NCBI RefSeq assembly: GCF_905171775.1
Contig: NC_053491.1
Coordinates: 227,778,247-227,842,246 of the forward strand
Length of the DNA stretch: 64,000 nucleotides
Source of the DNA: Rana temporaria
Lineage: Eukaryota; Chordata; Amphibia; Anura; Ranidae
Direction: 5' to 3'
The position numbers and the translations under genes were made by a program. Numbering within the stretch: the stretch's first letter is position 1; each line of letters opens with the position of its first letter. Positions 11,318 to 21,396 of the stretch are shown here, piece by piece. The notes under the pieces are model-generated. The model searched no databases. It saw nothing but the letters and a program-made list of their open reading frames with translations, and was not told the origin of the DNA.

Positions 11318-11529
11318 TTAAGGGAATCCAGTGCCCCCCCAGAACTAGTGTGTGGGTCCCCTGAAAATTACTGGGCGGGGTTATACAAAAACAGGGTGTG
11401 ACCTTGACAGGAAGGGGTGGGTCATTTTTCTATTAGGAGGTGCAGATATGTAGTCAGGCCTAGGGCAGAACCAAACCTAAATATACTACTGCATATTAGG
11501 GCTTATTTAGACCGGAACCGATTTACAGC

Positions 11530-11665
11530 GTGTTTTTATATTGTGGGAGGAAACCCACGCAGGCACAGGGAGAACATGCAAACTCCATGCAGATGCTGTC
11601 ACGGGCGGGATTCAAACCAACGACTCTTTTGCTGCTAGGTCAAAGTGCTATACACTACACCACTG
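11530..11665 (+). repeat. LINE-type 3' tail fragment
   Basis: Contains 'ggaggaaacccacgcaggca', 'agggagaacatgcaaactcc' and 'gggattcaaacca' in the order typical of a widespread fish/amphibian LINE (L2-like) tail. Assignment is from memory of that motif. No coding part is attached. Confidence 0.5.
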
Positions 11666-11739
11666 TGGTGAACGAACATGATTGCAGCTGAAAGCATGAG
11701 ATCTTTTATTTTTTTTTCAATACCATGCTTTCCAGCCTT

Positions 11740-12482
11740 ATTGACCCCGCCTCTCTCCATAAAGAGGACCTGTCACACACTAGTCCTATTACAAGGGATG
11801 TTTACATTCCTTGTAATAGGAAGAAAACTGATCATTTTTTTTTTATTTTTTTATTTCAGTGTAAAAAATTATAAAACTAAATAAAAAGAAATAAGAAAAC
11901 CCAAAAAAAATTTTTTAAAGCGCCCCGTCCCGACGAGCTCGCGCACAGAAGCAAACGCATACGCGAGTAGCGCCCGCATATGAAAACGGTATTCAAACCA
12001 CACAAGTGAGGTATCGCCGCGATCGTTAGAGTGAGAGCAATAATTCTAGCCCTAGACCTACTCTGCAACTCAAAAAATGCAACCTGTAGAATTTTTTAAA
12101 CGTCGCCTATCGAGATTTTTAAAGGGTAAAAGTTTGACGCCATGCCACGAGCGGGCGCAATTTTTAAGCGTGACATGTTGGGTATCATTTTACTCTGCGT
12201 AACATTATCTTTCACAATATATAAAAAAATTGGGCAAAATGTATTGTTGTCTTATTTTTTAATTCAAAAAAGTGATTTTTATCCAAAAAAAGTGCGCTTG
12301 TAAGACCGCTGCGCAAATACGGTGTGACAAAAAGTATTGCAATGACTGCCATTTTATTCCCTAGGATGTCTGCTAAAAAAAAAATATATAATGTTTGGGG
12401 GTTCTGATTAATTTTCTAGCCAAAAAATTGTGATTTTCACATGAAGGAGAGAAGTGCCAGAATTAACCCGGTGGGCAAGTGG
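11740..12482 (+). repeat. TTAA repeat family B, right part
   Basis: Contains a strong hairpin, 'cctattacaagg ... ccttgtaatagg' (11785-11822), the 'gcccgcatatgaaaacggt' and 'gaggtatcgccgcgat' segments, and ends CAAGTGG at TTAA (12483-12486). The same order occurs in the complete copy at 15598-16472. The left end is not clear. Confidence 0.7.
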
Positions 12483-12539
12483 TTAAAGTACTCATGGCTA
12501 TAAAGAATAGAGTCATTGCTCATTAAAAAAAAAAAAAAA

Positions 12540-13350
12540 GGGGGTCCCTCCAAATTAAATTACCAGGCCCTTCAGGTCTGGAATGGATATTAAGGGGAAC
12601 CCCGCCGTAAAAAACCCCCCAAAAAATGGCGTGGGGTCCCTCCAAATATCCATACCAGACCCTTCAGGTCTGGTGTGGATTTTAAGGGGAACTCCACCCC
12701 AAATTGGAAAAAAAATGGCGTGGAGTCCCCCTAAAAATCCACACCAGACCCTTATCCGAGCACGTTGACCTGGCCGGCCGCAGAAAAGAGGGGGGGACAG
12801 AGTGCGGCCCCCCCCCTCTCCTGAATGGATATTTGCCGGGAACCGCACGTCTTTTTTTTTGAGGTTTTTACGGCGGGGTTCCCCTTAATATCCATTCCAG
12901 ACCTGAAGGGCCTGGTAATTTAATTTGGGGGAACCCCTACACATTTTTTTGTTTGTTTTATGAATGAATCCCTTTAGAATTGTCAGAGCCGACAATTCAT
13001 TATAGCCGCGTGTGAATTTTTAAATGACTTTTTTCCTTCTGAATGTCACTTTGTGCAGGGGGAGTTCTAAGTGCAGGAAAAATGCGCTATTTCACATGCT
13101 GAAATTACACCCCCCCTAGGTACGAAATTTAAAGGAATATTTCACTTTTATTGTTTCACTTTAAGAATTATTAATTTCACTGCTCCCGAAAAAACGGCCG
13201 TTTTAAAAAATAAAAAAAGCATTGATACATGTTCCCTGGGACAGGACTGAGGTCCCCAAACACTTTTTAGGACAAAACTTGCAGATTAGCCTTTAAAATG
13301 AACACTTTTGATTTCTCCCATAGACTTCTATAGGGAGTTCGGCGCGGCTT
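12540..13350. mobile_element. Deleted copy of the hAT-type fold-back
   Basis: Shares with 48092-50731 the inverted modules 'ggaatggatattaagg', 'ccttcaggtctgg', 'tacgaaatttaaaggaatat' and 'tgctcccgaaaaaac'. The left outer arm and the whole GC-rich centre are missing, so the two inner arms nearly meet at about 12830. Its right end passes into 'ggcgcggctttaca ... tagtaaatcaggccca' rather than the usual terminus. Confidence 0.6.
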
Positions 13351-14039
13351 TACATATTAGTTTCAATGCGCCGGCTGCTACGCTGGTTCATGCGCCCAAT
13401 TAAGCCTCCACCCGGAGTACTAATTAACGCATGAACCAGCGCAGCGCACATAGCATAGTAAATCAGGCCCATAATGTTGTTCATCAACCTATTTATCGCA
13501 CTTTGCCAAACCCTTTGCATATAACAGTGAAACTAAACAAAAGAGCTTTTAGTGTTCATTTTAAAAGCCTATTTGGGTGGATTATATTTTCCTACATGAA
13601 GAATCATGCATAAACATCTAAAAGATGACCACTAGTACTGGCACATAGAAAGGAACCAAATTCTCCCTTGCATACTCTGATACTACAGTAACAAATAAAG
13701 GAGAATCACAGGCAAATATATATTTATGGTTGGAGCCCTATGGCCGATACGGATATAGACGACATAGACTGACAAGGACTCACAACATACAATGGGCCTG
13801 AAGTGAGCCCTGGCCTAATGGACGGTACGCCAAAATAAGGGGGCATACCCTGTTAAATTATGGATATTGAGGAGAGGAGTAATTTCTGAGAATTCCTTTA
13901 AAAGTGGAGGGGAAAGTGGGTGACGTGCGCCGGAAAGCACGTCCTGGGCACAGGAAACCGACAGAGCCCGCAGCGGAGCGTGATGGCTATATAGGCTGCC
14001 GGGCTCCACCCATAAATCCAGGCCGCTACTCTGCCTTCT

Positions 14040-14040
<1 letters not shown>
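13351..14040. other. Mostly unassigned; repeat end at 13460
   Basis: Up to 13470 there is a self-complementary stretch ('gctggttcatgcg' with 'cgcatgaaccagc') ending 'tagtaaatcaggccca'. The remainder is unique-looking and contains no gene. From 13900 it becomes GC-rich before the (TA)n tract. Confidence 0.4.
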
Positions 14041-14104
<64 letters not shown>

Positions 14105-14108
14105 TGTA
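14041..14108. repeat. (TA)n microsatellite
   Basis: An almost uninterrupted TA dinucleotide run of about 65 bp, ending in 'acactgtatatattt'. Confidence 0.95.
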
Positions 14109-14379
14109 TATATTTATATATTCCACTTCTATGGGTCTTTATTTAGGGCAAAGTTCCCAAGGAAGGAATAGCCAATACCCATTAGCATGAGATTCAGAAT
14201 GCCCTACTTAATGTAATAAAAATTGTCCCTTGAATAAATTCCCCGCGTAAAAGCCCTGCACATTACCATCACTGCTACAAGGACGAAGATCTTAAATAAA
14301 TATGCATCTGTGGCATTGTAAAAATGGAGCAGCGAAATGAGCAGGAGGCAAACTAAGGCAATTCAAGTGAGGCCCTGTT

Positions 14380-14592
14380 ACCTGAAGAGTGGTTTATGCT
14401 GATTAACTACAGTCATTGTTTGGCTGACAACTTTCAACCCAACAACTCCTTCTATATTGAGATCAAAGGATGTCTGGTGGAGTGGTTTACTCCACCAGAC
14501 ATCCTTTGATCTCAATATAGAAGGAGTTGTTGGGTTGAAAGTTGTCAGCCAAACAATGACTGTAGTTAATCAGCATACACCACTCTTCAGGT
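14380..14592. repeat. Near-perfect 104-bp inverted repeat (hairpin)
   Basis: Arms 14380-14483 and 14489-14592 are reverse complements with a single mismatch, separated by a 5-base spacer (ggttt). Arm start is 'acctgaagagtgg' and inner end 'ggtggagt'. No transposon end or target duplication was recognised, and the arm sequence does not recur elsewhere in the window. Confidence 0.95.
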
Positions 14593-14699
14593 ATTCTGAA
14601 AGCTTGCTGACAGAATACAACAGCCTACAGTGGGATATTCATCCATTCATAATGTTATCTGTGAATAGGGGAAGTAATAGATTTCTAAAAATGGTCAGT

Positions 14700-14960
14700 C
14701 TAACACGCTTTGAGTTTCCGACAATAAATGTTCGATGGGAGCTTTTTGTCGGAAATTCCGACCGTGTGTAGGCCCCATCGGACATTTTCTGTCGGAATTT
14801 CCGATAACAAAAATTTTAGAGCTGGTTCTCAAATTTTCCGACAACAAAATCCGTTCTCATAAATTCTGAGCATGTGTAGACAATTCCAATGCACACAATT
14901 CCATGCATGCTCTGAATTAAGTACGAGACGGAAGCGCTCGGTCAGGTAAAACTAGCACAA
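14700..14960. repeat. Probable MITE fragment rich in TCGGAA motifs
   Basis: Repeated and inverted forms of 'tttgtcggaaattccg' and 'ttccgacaac' give a self-complementary structure. Both ends are unclear. Likely a decayed non-autonomous DNA element. Confidence 0.4.
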
Positions 14961-15541
14961 TGGAGATAGCACATTCGCCACGCTGTAACGGACTGAAAAG
15001 CACAAAGCTGAAAAACACGAATCGTCTCTCACCAAACCTCTACTAACACGAGATTAGCAGAAGGAGCCCAAAGGGGTGTGGCAATTGGTATGGAACTTCC
15101 ATTTTATGGTGCCTCACAAATGTTTATTGTACTTATTTGTACATCATCATCACCTGTACCTGCTTACATTTCACATAGAATCCTCTGTCTCTGGGTGTCC
15201 TTTGTACAGTGCCTTGAAAAAGTATTCATACCCCTTTAAATCTCCACATTTTGTGTTACAAACAAAAACATAAATGTATTTTATTGGGATTTTATGTGAT
15301 AGACCAACACAAAGTAGCACATTATTGTGGAAGGAAAATGATAAATGGTTTTCCAAATTTTTTACAAATAAATATCTGAAATGTGTGGCATGCATTTGTA
15401 TTCAGCCCTCTTTACCCTGATACCCCTAACTAAAATCTAGTCGAACCAATTACCTTCAGTGTGTAATTTAATCTCAGTATAAATACTGTTCTGTGAAGCC
15501 CTCAGATGTTTGTTAGAGAACCTTAGTAAACAAACAACATC

Positions 15542-16870
15542 ATGAAGGTCAAGGAACACACCAGACAGGTGCAAGATAAAGTTGTGGAGAAATGTAACCA
15601 CTTTACAGACCACCCGCCATCATTATACCTTGGTACTTTGAAGAGGAATATTGTTGTTATGGCAGCAGCTAGCTGCCATAAACCCGGTATCCTCTTGTTC
15701 AGCGGGCGGTCCGCTTTTAGATAAAAGTGGTCTCTGCGGCAGGTTCACAGCGAGATCACTTTTATCGGGGGTGGAAGAGGGGCCCCCTCCCTCTGCGCTC
15801 TGGTGGTCTCTGCCGCTTACCGGACCTGCCAAAGTGGTGGAGACGATCGCGTCCTCTCACGTCCTCTGCCTGGGGTCAAGTGAGGGGAAGATGGCCCCCG
15901 CTCGGCTCCAAAGCATTGGAGGGCGGAAGCAACGTCAAACGGCACTTCTGCCCTCCAGTCCTAAAGGGGAAAAAAAATGGAAAAAAAAAAATTGGACCCC
16001 AGAAATCATATTTAGGAGGCCCTGTCATGCTTTTTCCTATTACAAGGAATGTTTACATTCCTTGTAATAGGAATAAAAGTGACCCAATTTTTTAAATGGA
16101 CAGTGTCGAAAAAAAAATTAAAAAGTAAAATAAATAATAAAAAATAAAAAATAAATTTAAAGTTCCCCGCTGAGCTCGCGCGCAGAAGCGAACGCATACA
16201 TGAGTAGCGCCCGCATATGAAAACGGTGTTCAAACCACACATGTGAGGTATTGTCGCAATTGTTAAAATGGGAGCAATAATTCTAGCCCTAGACCCCCTC
16301 TGTAACTCAAAACTGGTAATCTGTAGAACTTTTTAAACGTCGCCTTTAGCGGGCGCAATTTTGAAGCGTGACATTTTGGTGCATCAATTTACTCGGCGTA
16401 ACATTATCTTGGGCTAACATTAAAAATTCTTTTAACTTGTAAACACAAGTCTGAAAAAGTCTGAAAAAGTGGTTAAAGCAGGATTAGGTTATAAAAAATA
16501 TCCTAAGCTTTGAACATCTCACAGAGCACTGTTCAATCCATCATCCGAAAATGAAAAGAGTATGGAACAGCTGCCAAGACGCGCATAGTAACTCAAGAGG
16601 AGCTGAAGAGATCCACAGCTCAAACATGTGAGGGAAGGTGCTCTGGTCAGATGAGACAAAAATTTTAAATTTTGGGCTAAAAGCAAAACGTGGCAGAAAA
16701 CTGCAAACACTGCAAATCACCCAGAGCACACCATCCCCACCCATGAAACATTGTGGTGGCAACATCATGTTGTGGCCATGTGGGATCATTAGCAGGGACA
16801 GGGAAGCTGGTCAGAATTGATGGGTAGATGGATGGAGCCAAATACAGGACAATCTTAGAAGAAAACCTGT
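15542..16870 (+). pseudogene. Tc1-like transposase remnant (two pieces)
   Basis: Piece 1 is 15542-15593, the N-terminal residues up to VVEK. Piece 2 is about 16477-16870, separated by the inserted TTAA element. Piece 2 shows the end of the helix-turn-helix region (broken frame), then LWSDETK of the catalytic domain, then NIMLWPCG, equivalent to the usual SIMLWGC block. The conserved Asp of the SDE motif is still readable. The C-terminal third with the last catalytic acidic residue is absent. Usual Tc1 transposases are about 340 residues. This is dead. Confidence 0.8.
15598..16472 (+). mobile_element. TTAA repeat family B, complete copy inside Tc1
   Basis: 875 bp between GTAA (15594-15597, a decayed TTAA) and TTAA (16473-16476). 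Ends are CCACTTTAC and AAAAAGTGG. It contains the hairpin 'cctattacaagg ... ccttgtaatagg' (16038-16071) and the family-B segments 'gcccgcatatgaaaacggt' and 'gaggtattgtcgcaat'. It splits the Tc1 transposase gene between VVEK and the next helix. Without the insert, the two Tc1 sides join at a single TTAA. Confidence 0.88.
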
Positions 16871-16875
16871 TAGGC

Positions 16876-17115
16876 CTTGTACACAAGACCGAACATGTCC
16901 GCTGAAACTGGTCCGCAGATTAGTTTCCGCGGACATGTCCGACCGTGTGTAGGGCCTAGCAGACAGTTTTCCGGCCTAGCGGACAGGTTTCCAGCGGACA
17001 AAAGTTTCTTAGCATGCTAAGAAACTTGTCCGCTGGGAACATGTCCGTCGGACATGTCCGATGGTTAGTACGACTCATTGGACATGTCCGCTGGTTATGA
17101 CGTATGACGGTTATG
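16876..17115. repeat. Fragment of the GGCC-TACACAC MITE family
   Basis: Starts 'ggccttgtacacaagaccg' and contains inverted 'gacatgtccg' and 'cggacatgtc' blocks and a central 'cttagcatgctaag' palindrome. It resembles the complete element at 56224-56701. Its right terminus is absent, and it sits where part of the Tc1 element has been lost. Confidence 0.65.
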
Positions 17116-17231
17116 ACTTTGTGTTAATGTATCACATAAAATTCCAATAAAATATATTTACGTTTTTTGGTTGTAACATGACAAAATGTTGAAAATGTCA
17201 GTGGTTATAAATACTTTTTCAAGGCACTGTA

Positions 17232-18150
17232 TCTGTTGTCACAGGTCTTATTGGTCACAAAGCTTATGCAGTAAGGGCTTTATTTGCATTGACTGTATCC
17301 AAAAACATTTGGTTACCTTCACCATCAAGAGGAGAAAAGAACAAAATAATAAGTCATTTTTAATCTAGGCTGATCTGTACCACCAGCTCTACAAGAATCA
17401 AAAACTTTGGAAATCACCAAAATGGCCTGAAGCTAGGGATAACCTCAGCACTGGTTGGCTTGATGCAGTTATACTTTGGCTGATGCGGAGTGAGATTGTT
17501 GTGGTAATTGCTTGTGTATTTTATGTTCGCTAAATAGGCAATGTGTTATAAATGTGCCATCTGTTATAGTTGTTATTGGGCGAGAAGTCACATATACTGT
17601 AATCTTCTGAAGGAATCACGGTAGCTCTAATGTTTAACTGGGCCTGGAGAAACAGTGCAGCCTGTGCACCAATGGGAACATTTTATCTGTCTGAACCAGA
17701 CTGAACACTTGATAATAATAGAAACTCTGGAAATGTAGTCTGGAGCCCTGAAAGCATTATCGGGGTGTAAAAATACGCATTTTCCTTAGAAATAAGTGTA
17801 AGGAATTCAGTCACACTGCTTGCTGTAACTTTCAATTCACTTTATATGACTATATCGTTCAATGTCTACAGAGCCTAAATGAATTATTGAAATAATAGTA
17901 AAAGGTCTAAAAATGAAATCTGAGGTGAAAGAACTCCTATACCAATACCTCTGTAATTCTTTGAACAAATATCCTGATCTTGGCAGCCTGCTTCTGCTTG
18001 ATCCTTTTAAATAGTGTTGGGTGAATTTGCATTGGATTGATTCACCAAGGGTTCCATGAATCTTGTTCACAAATTGGTAAACCTGAAATTAGAGGTAAAT
18101 GCAATTGAAATCTATATAGGGTAACTCTTGAAGTTAACCAAATTGTGGAC
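17232..18150. other. No recognisable feature
   Basis: Unique-looking A/T-rich sequence without gene or repeat signatures that I can name. Confidence 0.45.
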
Positions 18151-18590
18151 CTTTTAAAGGAGAAGACCAGCCAAAGCTCACCGCGACAATAAAGTCTGGA
18201 TCTGCCAGGTGCCTGGGCTGACACCCCGCTCAGCCTCTCAAGTCCAGGCAAAGCTTGTTTAGCTGTACTTCTCCTATGGATCACAGGAGTGCATTTCCTT
18301 TTGCACTCCTGTGACCCATTTTCAGCAGAGAGAGGGCTGAAGTCTGCTCTCTGCTGACGTCACAGAAGTCGGTCCGAAGTCGGTCCGACACCCGGCTCAG
18401 CCTCTCAGCTGATATGACCGCTTCGCCCTCTCCACAGCGAAACGCTCCAATGAGGGAGGAGGTTGCAGAGCAGAGAGCTCTGACTGATCAGCGGTGTTCA
18501 ATCGCTCTGTTCTCACCGGGGGATAGATGCAGCACTGGGCCGATGCTGCATCCACCTAGGCAAGTATGAATTCAAAATAAATCCTTTGCT
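18150..18590. repeat. Dispersed repeat, TTTAAAGGAGAA type
   Basis: Starts 'cttttaaaggagaagaccag'. The right part ('cgctccaatgag', 'cggtgttcaatcgctctgttctc', 'gatgctgcatccacc', 'caagtatgaattcaaaat') matches 26540-26750. No coding content. Family name unknown. Confidence 0.6.
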
Positions 18591-18849
18591 TTTAAGGGGT
18601 AATAGGCAAAATAATGTAATAATAAAAGGCAAGAGAATCTGGGCACTACCACATGGTTGACATGTGCATACTGTATACCAATATAGCAAATAAAATAAAT
18701 AAATAAATACAGCAGCATTCCAATCTGATTATTTTTAATATTGAAAACAAAACCCACATTTTTTTCTAGTAATAAATGTAAAATGATGCCACTTTTCTGT
18801 TATCAAGAACATTCATTGTGATTATAGATGCCACAACCACTCTGAATGT

Positions 18850-20880
18850 GTTCCCACACCCTAACAATAAATCGAATAATAAATAAGTGTTGCACTGCTC
18901 TATCTCTGAATGCCCAAAAAAATATCTGTCAATCTCCAAAATATGCTCAAGCCATCTCTTAAAACAGTGATAGCAATATTCCCAGGCTAAAACTCCAATA
19001 CTTAAATACAAATATACTAAGTTCATCCAATGCAGTGAAGAAATGAATGTGAATAAGAAAAAAAATATATATAACATGGTATATATACACATCAAAATAT
19101 AGAAACAAATATTTGGTGGGCAATATCAGTGTGGTAAGTGCTACACAGCGGCTGGGGGCAATGCTCAAAGAAAAACAAATATCAAATCAATCAAATCAAA
19201 TCTTGGCAATAATACAATACATTTTAAAAATTGCTTTTTTTTAATAATAATTCACTCACATAAAAAATATACATAACAGACTCAGCAATAATGTACACAG
19301 TTTCAGAATCAAAACCAGTTGCTGAGAAACCGCAACTGTGTACATTTCTGCTGCGTCAGTTACATATATTTTTTATGTAAATTTAATATTTTTTTATTAA
19401 ATAGAAAGCTTATTTTAAAATGTATTGCACCATTGATGATATCTGTTTTTCTTTGAGCATTGCCCCCAGCTGCTGTGACTCGAGCTGGATGCTTTAAAGG
19501 GAGCTACACACGCGCCTCCTGGGTCCAGGGATTCCATTCATGTGGAAGAGATACTACACTTACTGACTGGTACAGATTAAAGTGCATGAGACCAATATGA
19601 CATATAGATCAAACCTTGAGATGAACATGTAACCTGCACAGAGGTGAAGTACTAAGTAATTTGGAGTAGTGGAGCATGAGCAAGACATCATGTGTGACTG
19701 TAAACTAATAGGTGGATTCAGAAAGACTTAGGCTGGCGTATCAGTAGATACGCCAGCGTAAGTCTGAATGGGCGCCAATTTAAGCGTATTCTGGAAACCA
19801 GATGCGCTTAAATTAGGCTCAGATACGAGCGGCGTAAGTGTCTTACACCGTCGTATCCTAAAGTGTAATTTTTATGCTGACGGCTAGGTGGCGCTTCCAT
19901 TGCGGTCGGCGTAGTATATGTAAATCACTAGATACGCCTATTCACGAACGTACGCCCGGCCGACGCAGTACAGATACGCCGTTTACGTAATGCATTATCA
20001 GGCCTAAAGTTATTCCATCAAATAGCTGGAATAGTAATGTTAAGTATGGCCGTCGTTCCTGTGTCGAAATTCGAAAATTGTACGTCGTTTGCGTAAGTCG
20101 TCCGTAAATTGGGATTTATGTCATTTACGTCCACGTCGAAACCAATAGGACCGTTCGGCGTACTTTGCCGCAATGCACACTGGGATATGTAGGCGGACGG
20201 CGCATGCGCTGTTCGTAAAATACGTCAATCACGTAAGGTCAACCTCCATTACCATAAAACACGCCCCCTCAGCTAAATTTGAATTAGGCGCCATTACGCC
20301 AGCCCGATTTACGCTACGCCGCCGTAACTTAGCAGGCAAGTACTTTGTGAATACGGTACTTGCCTTGCAAACTTACGGTGACGTAGTGTAAATGCCATAC
20401 GCTACGCCGCCGCAACTATGCGCCCGCCTACCTGAATCCACCTATAAGCATTGGTTGAATAATATATGGACTGATATTTACACCTACATACATATTAAGT
20501 TGGATTGACAGCACTGGTGTTGTGGCATCAACTGTGGATTTGTAGTTCGTGATTTATTTTTAGGAGCAATTGTATATTAAAAGGATTTATGATTGATGTA
20601 GCTTTACCAATATTCTTTGTGAACTGATGCACTGGTATCACTTACCACACTGATATTGCCCCTCCACATATTTTTTCTTTATTTATATATGTGTATATAT
20701 TTTTTAATAATTCACATTAATTTCTTCACTGTATTAAAGTTTTTGTTTAAGTATTGGAGTTTTAGAATGGGAATCTTGAGCATATTTTGGAGATTGGCAG
20801 TTTGTTTTTTGGGGTATCAGAGATAGAGCAGTGCAACACGTATTTATTATTGGATTTTTTTGGGTAGCTTTAGTAGCAAC
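18850..20880. mobile_element. Fold-back repeat with ~250-bp arms
   Basis: Left arm 18850-19150 and right arm 20630-20880 are inverted copies: 'gtgttgcactgctctatctc' pairs with the inverse near 20825-20845, 'tctccaaaatatgctcaag' with the segment near 20780, and 'gggcaatatcagtgtggtaa' with the segment near 20645-20665. The interior has a second inverted block around 19280-19370 and a complete MITE (19711-20442). No transposase. Confidence 0.65.
19711..20442. mobile_element. Large fold-back MITE (GATTCAG ends)
   Basis: 732 bp, ends 'ggtggattcag' and 'ctgaatccacc', flanked by TA. CpG-rich, with mirrored 'cgccgtaac', 'acttacgc' and 'acgtcgaaa'-type blocks throughout. Same overall plan as the copies at 30254, 32849, 37653, 54609 and 58299. 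Confidence 0.8.
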
Positions 20881-21380
20881 ACATGTTTTTTCTTTTATCA
20901 AGCAGTGATAGATCAATTTTGACTGTAAGTTAGAAATTGGTCAGTAGTTGTCTGTGACTTTCCCTGTTCTCACTGATGCAAAACTGATCTGCTTCTGGCA
21001 GATTTCTATCAAGATAATAATTAAGAGACCACAAATAATACAGTAGTAAAAAACTTGCCACTGGCCAGTAGCAGGATTGTTTTAATGAGAGAAATGGATG
21101 AAATGTAAAAGAGAATAACAATACATGCAGGTGTTTTACTACATGAATGAAGAGACTGCAAATGACAAAGCAGTGCAAAACTGTTCAGCAATAGAATAAT
21201 ATGAAATAGCAGGGCTAGGCCTAAATTTACTAAAGGCCACATGCTGGGATATTACTACAATAATTAGAATATTGCAGTCGCCGGCTCAGCAGAGATCAAC
21301 GGAGCAATCTGCCGCTGAGCTGGCGGACTCCGCTGAAACGGATCGGCCTCGTGTGGCAGGGGCCTTAGATGTACATTTGA
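20881..21380. other. Spacer with a partial MITE arm
   Basis: 20881-21240 shows nothing recognisable. At 21270-21370 'gccggctcagcagagatc', 'gccgctgagctggcggactc' and a tail 'ggcaggggcctta' suggest a decayed MITE end. Confidence 0.35.
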
Positions 21381-21396
21381 CTCACTCTTAGCTCTT

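Larger units (their letters stand above)
15205..17231 (+). mobile_element. Tc1-like transposon, interrupted and deleted
   Basis: Outer TA at 15205-15206 and 17230-17231. Terminal inverted repeats start CAGTGCCTTGAAAAAGTAT at the left and end in its complement at the right. The transposase remnant runs on the plus strand. Its start is at 15542 (MKVKEHTRQVQDKVVEK), where the DNA-binding part is cut by a TTAA element at 15598-16472. It resumes at about 16477 and reaches the DDE-domain segment LWSDETK near 16640. It then breaks at 16876, where sequence of another MITE replaces roughly a third of the gene, until the 3' non-coding end resumes near 17118. Several frame changes are also present, so it is non-functional. 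In Tc1 elements this enzyme cuts and pastes the transposon at TA sites. Confidence 0.92.

Noticed and set aside
11560..11665. tRNA-like box B segment ('gggattcaaacca')
   Set aside because: No cloverleaf or A box at the right distance; better explained as part of the LINE-type tail.
15651..16095. Two overlapping frames of 122-138 codons
   Set aside because: Both sit inside the family-B TTAA element and share no features with known proteins.
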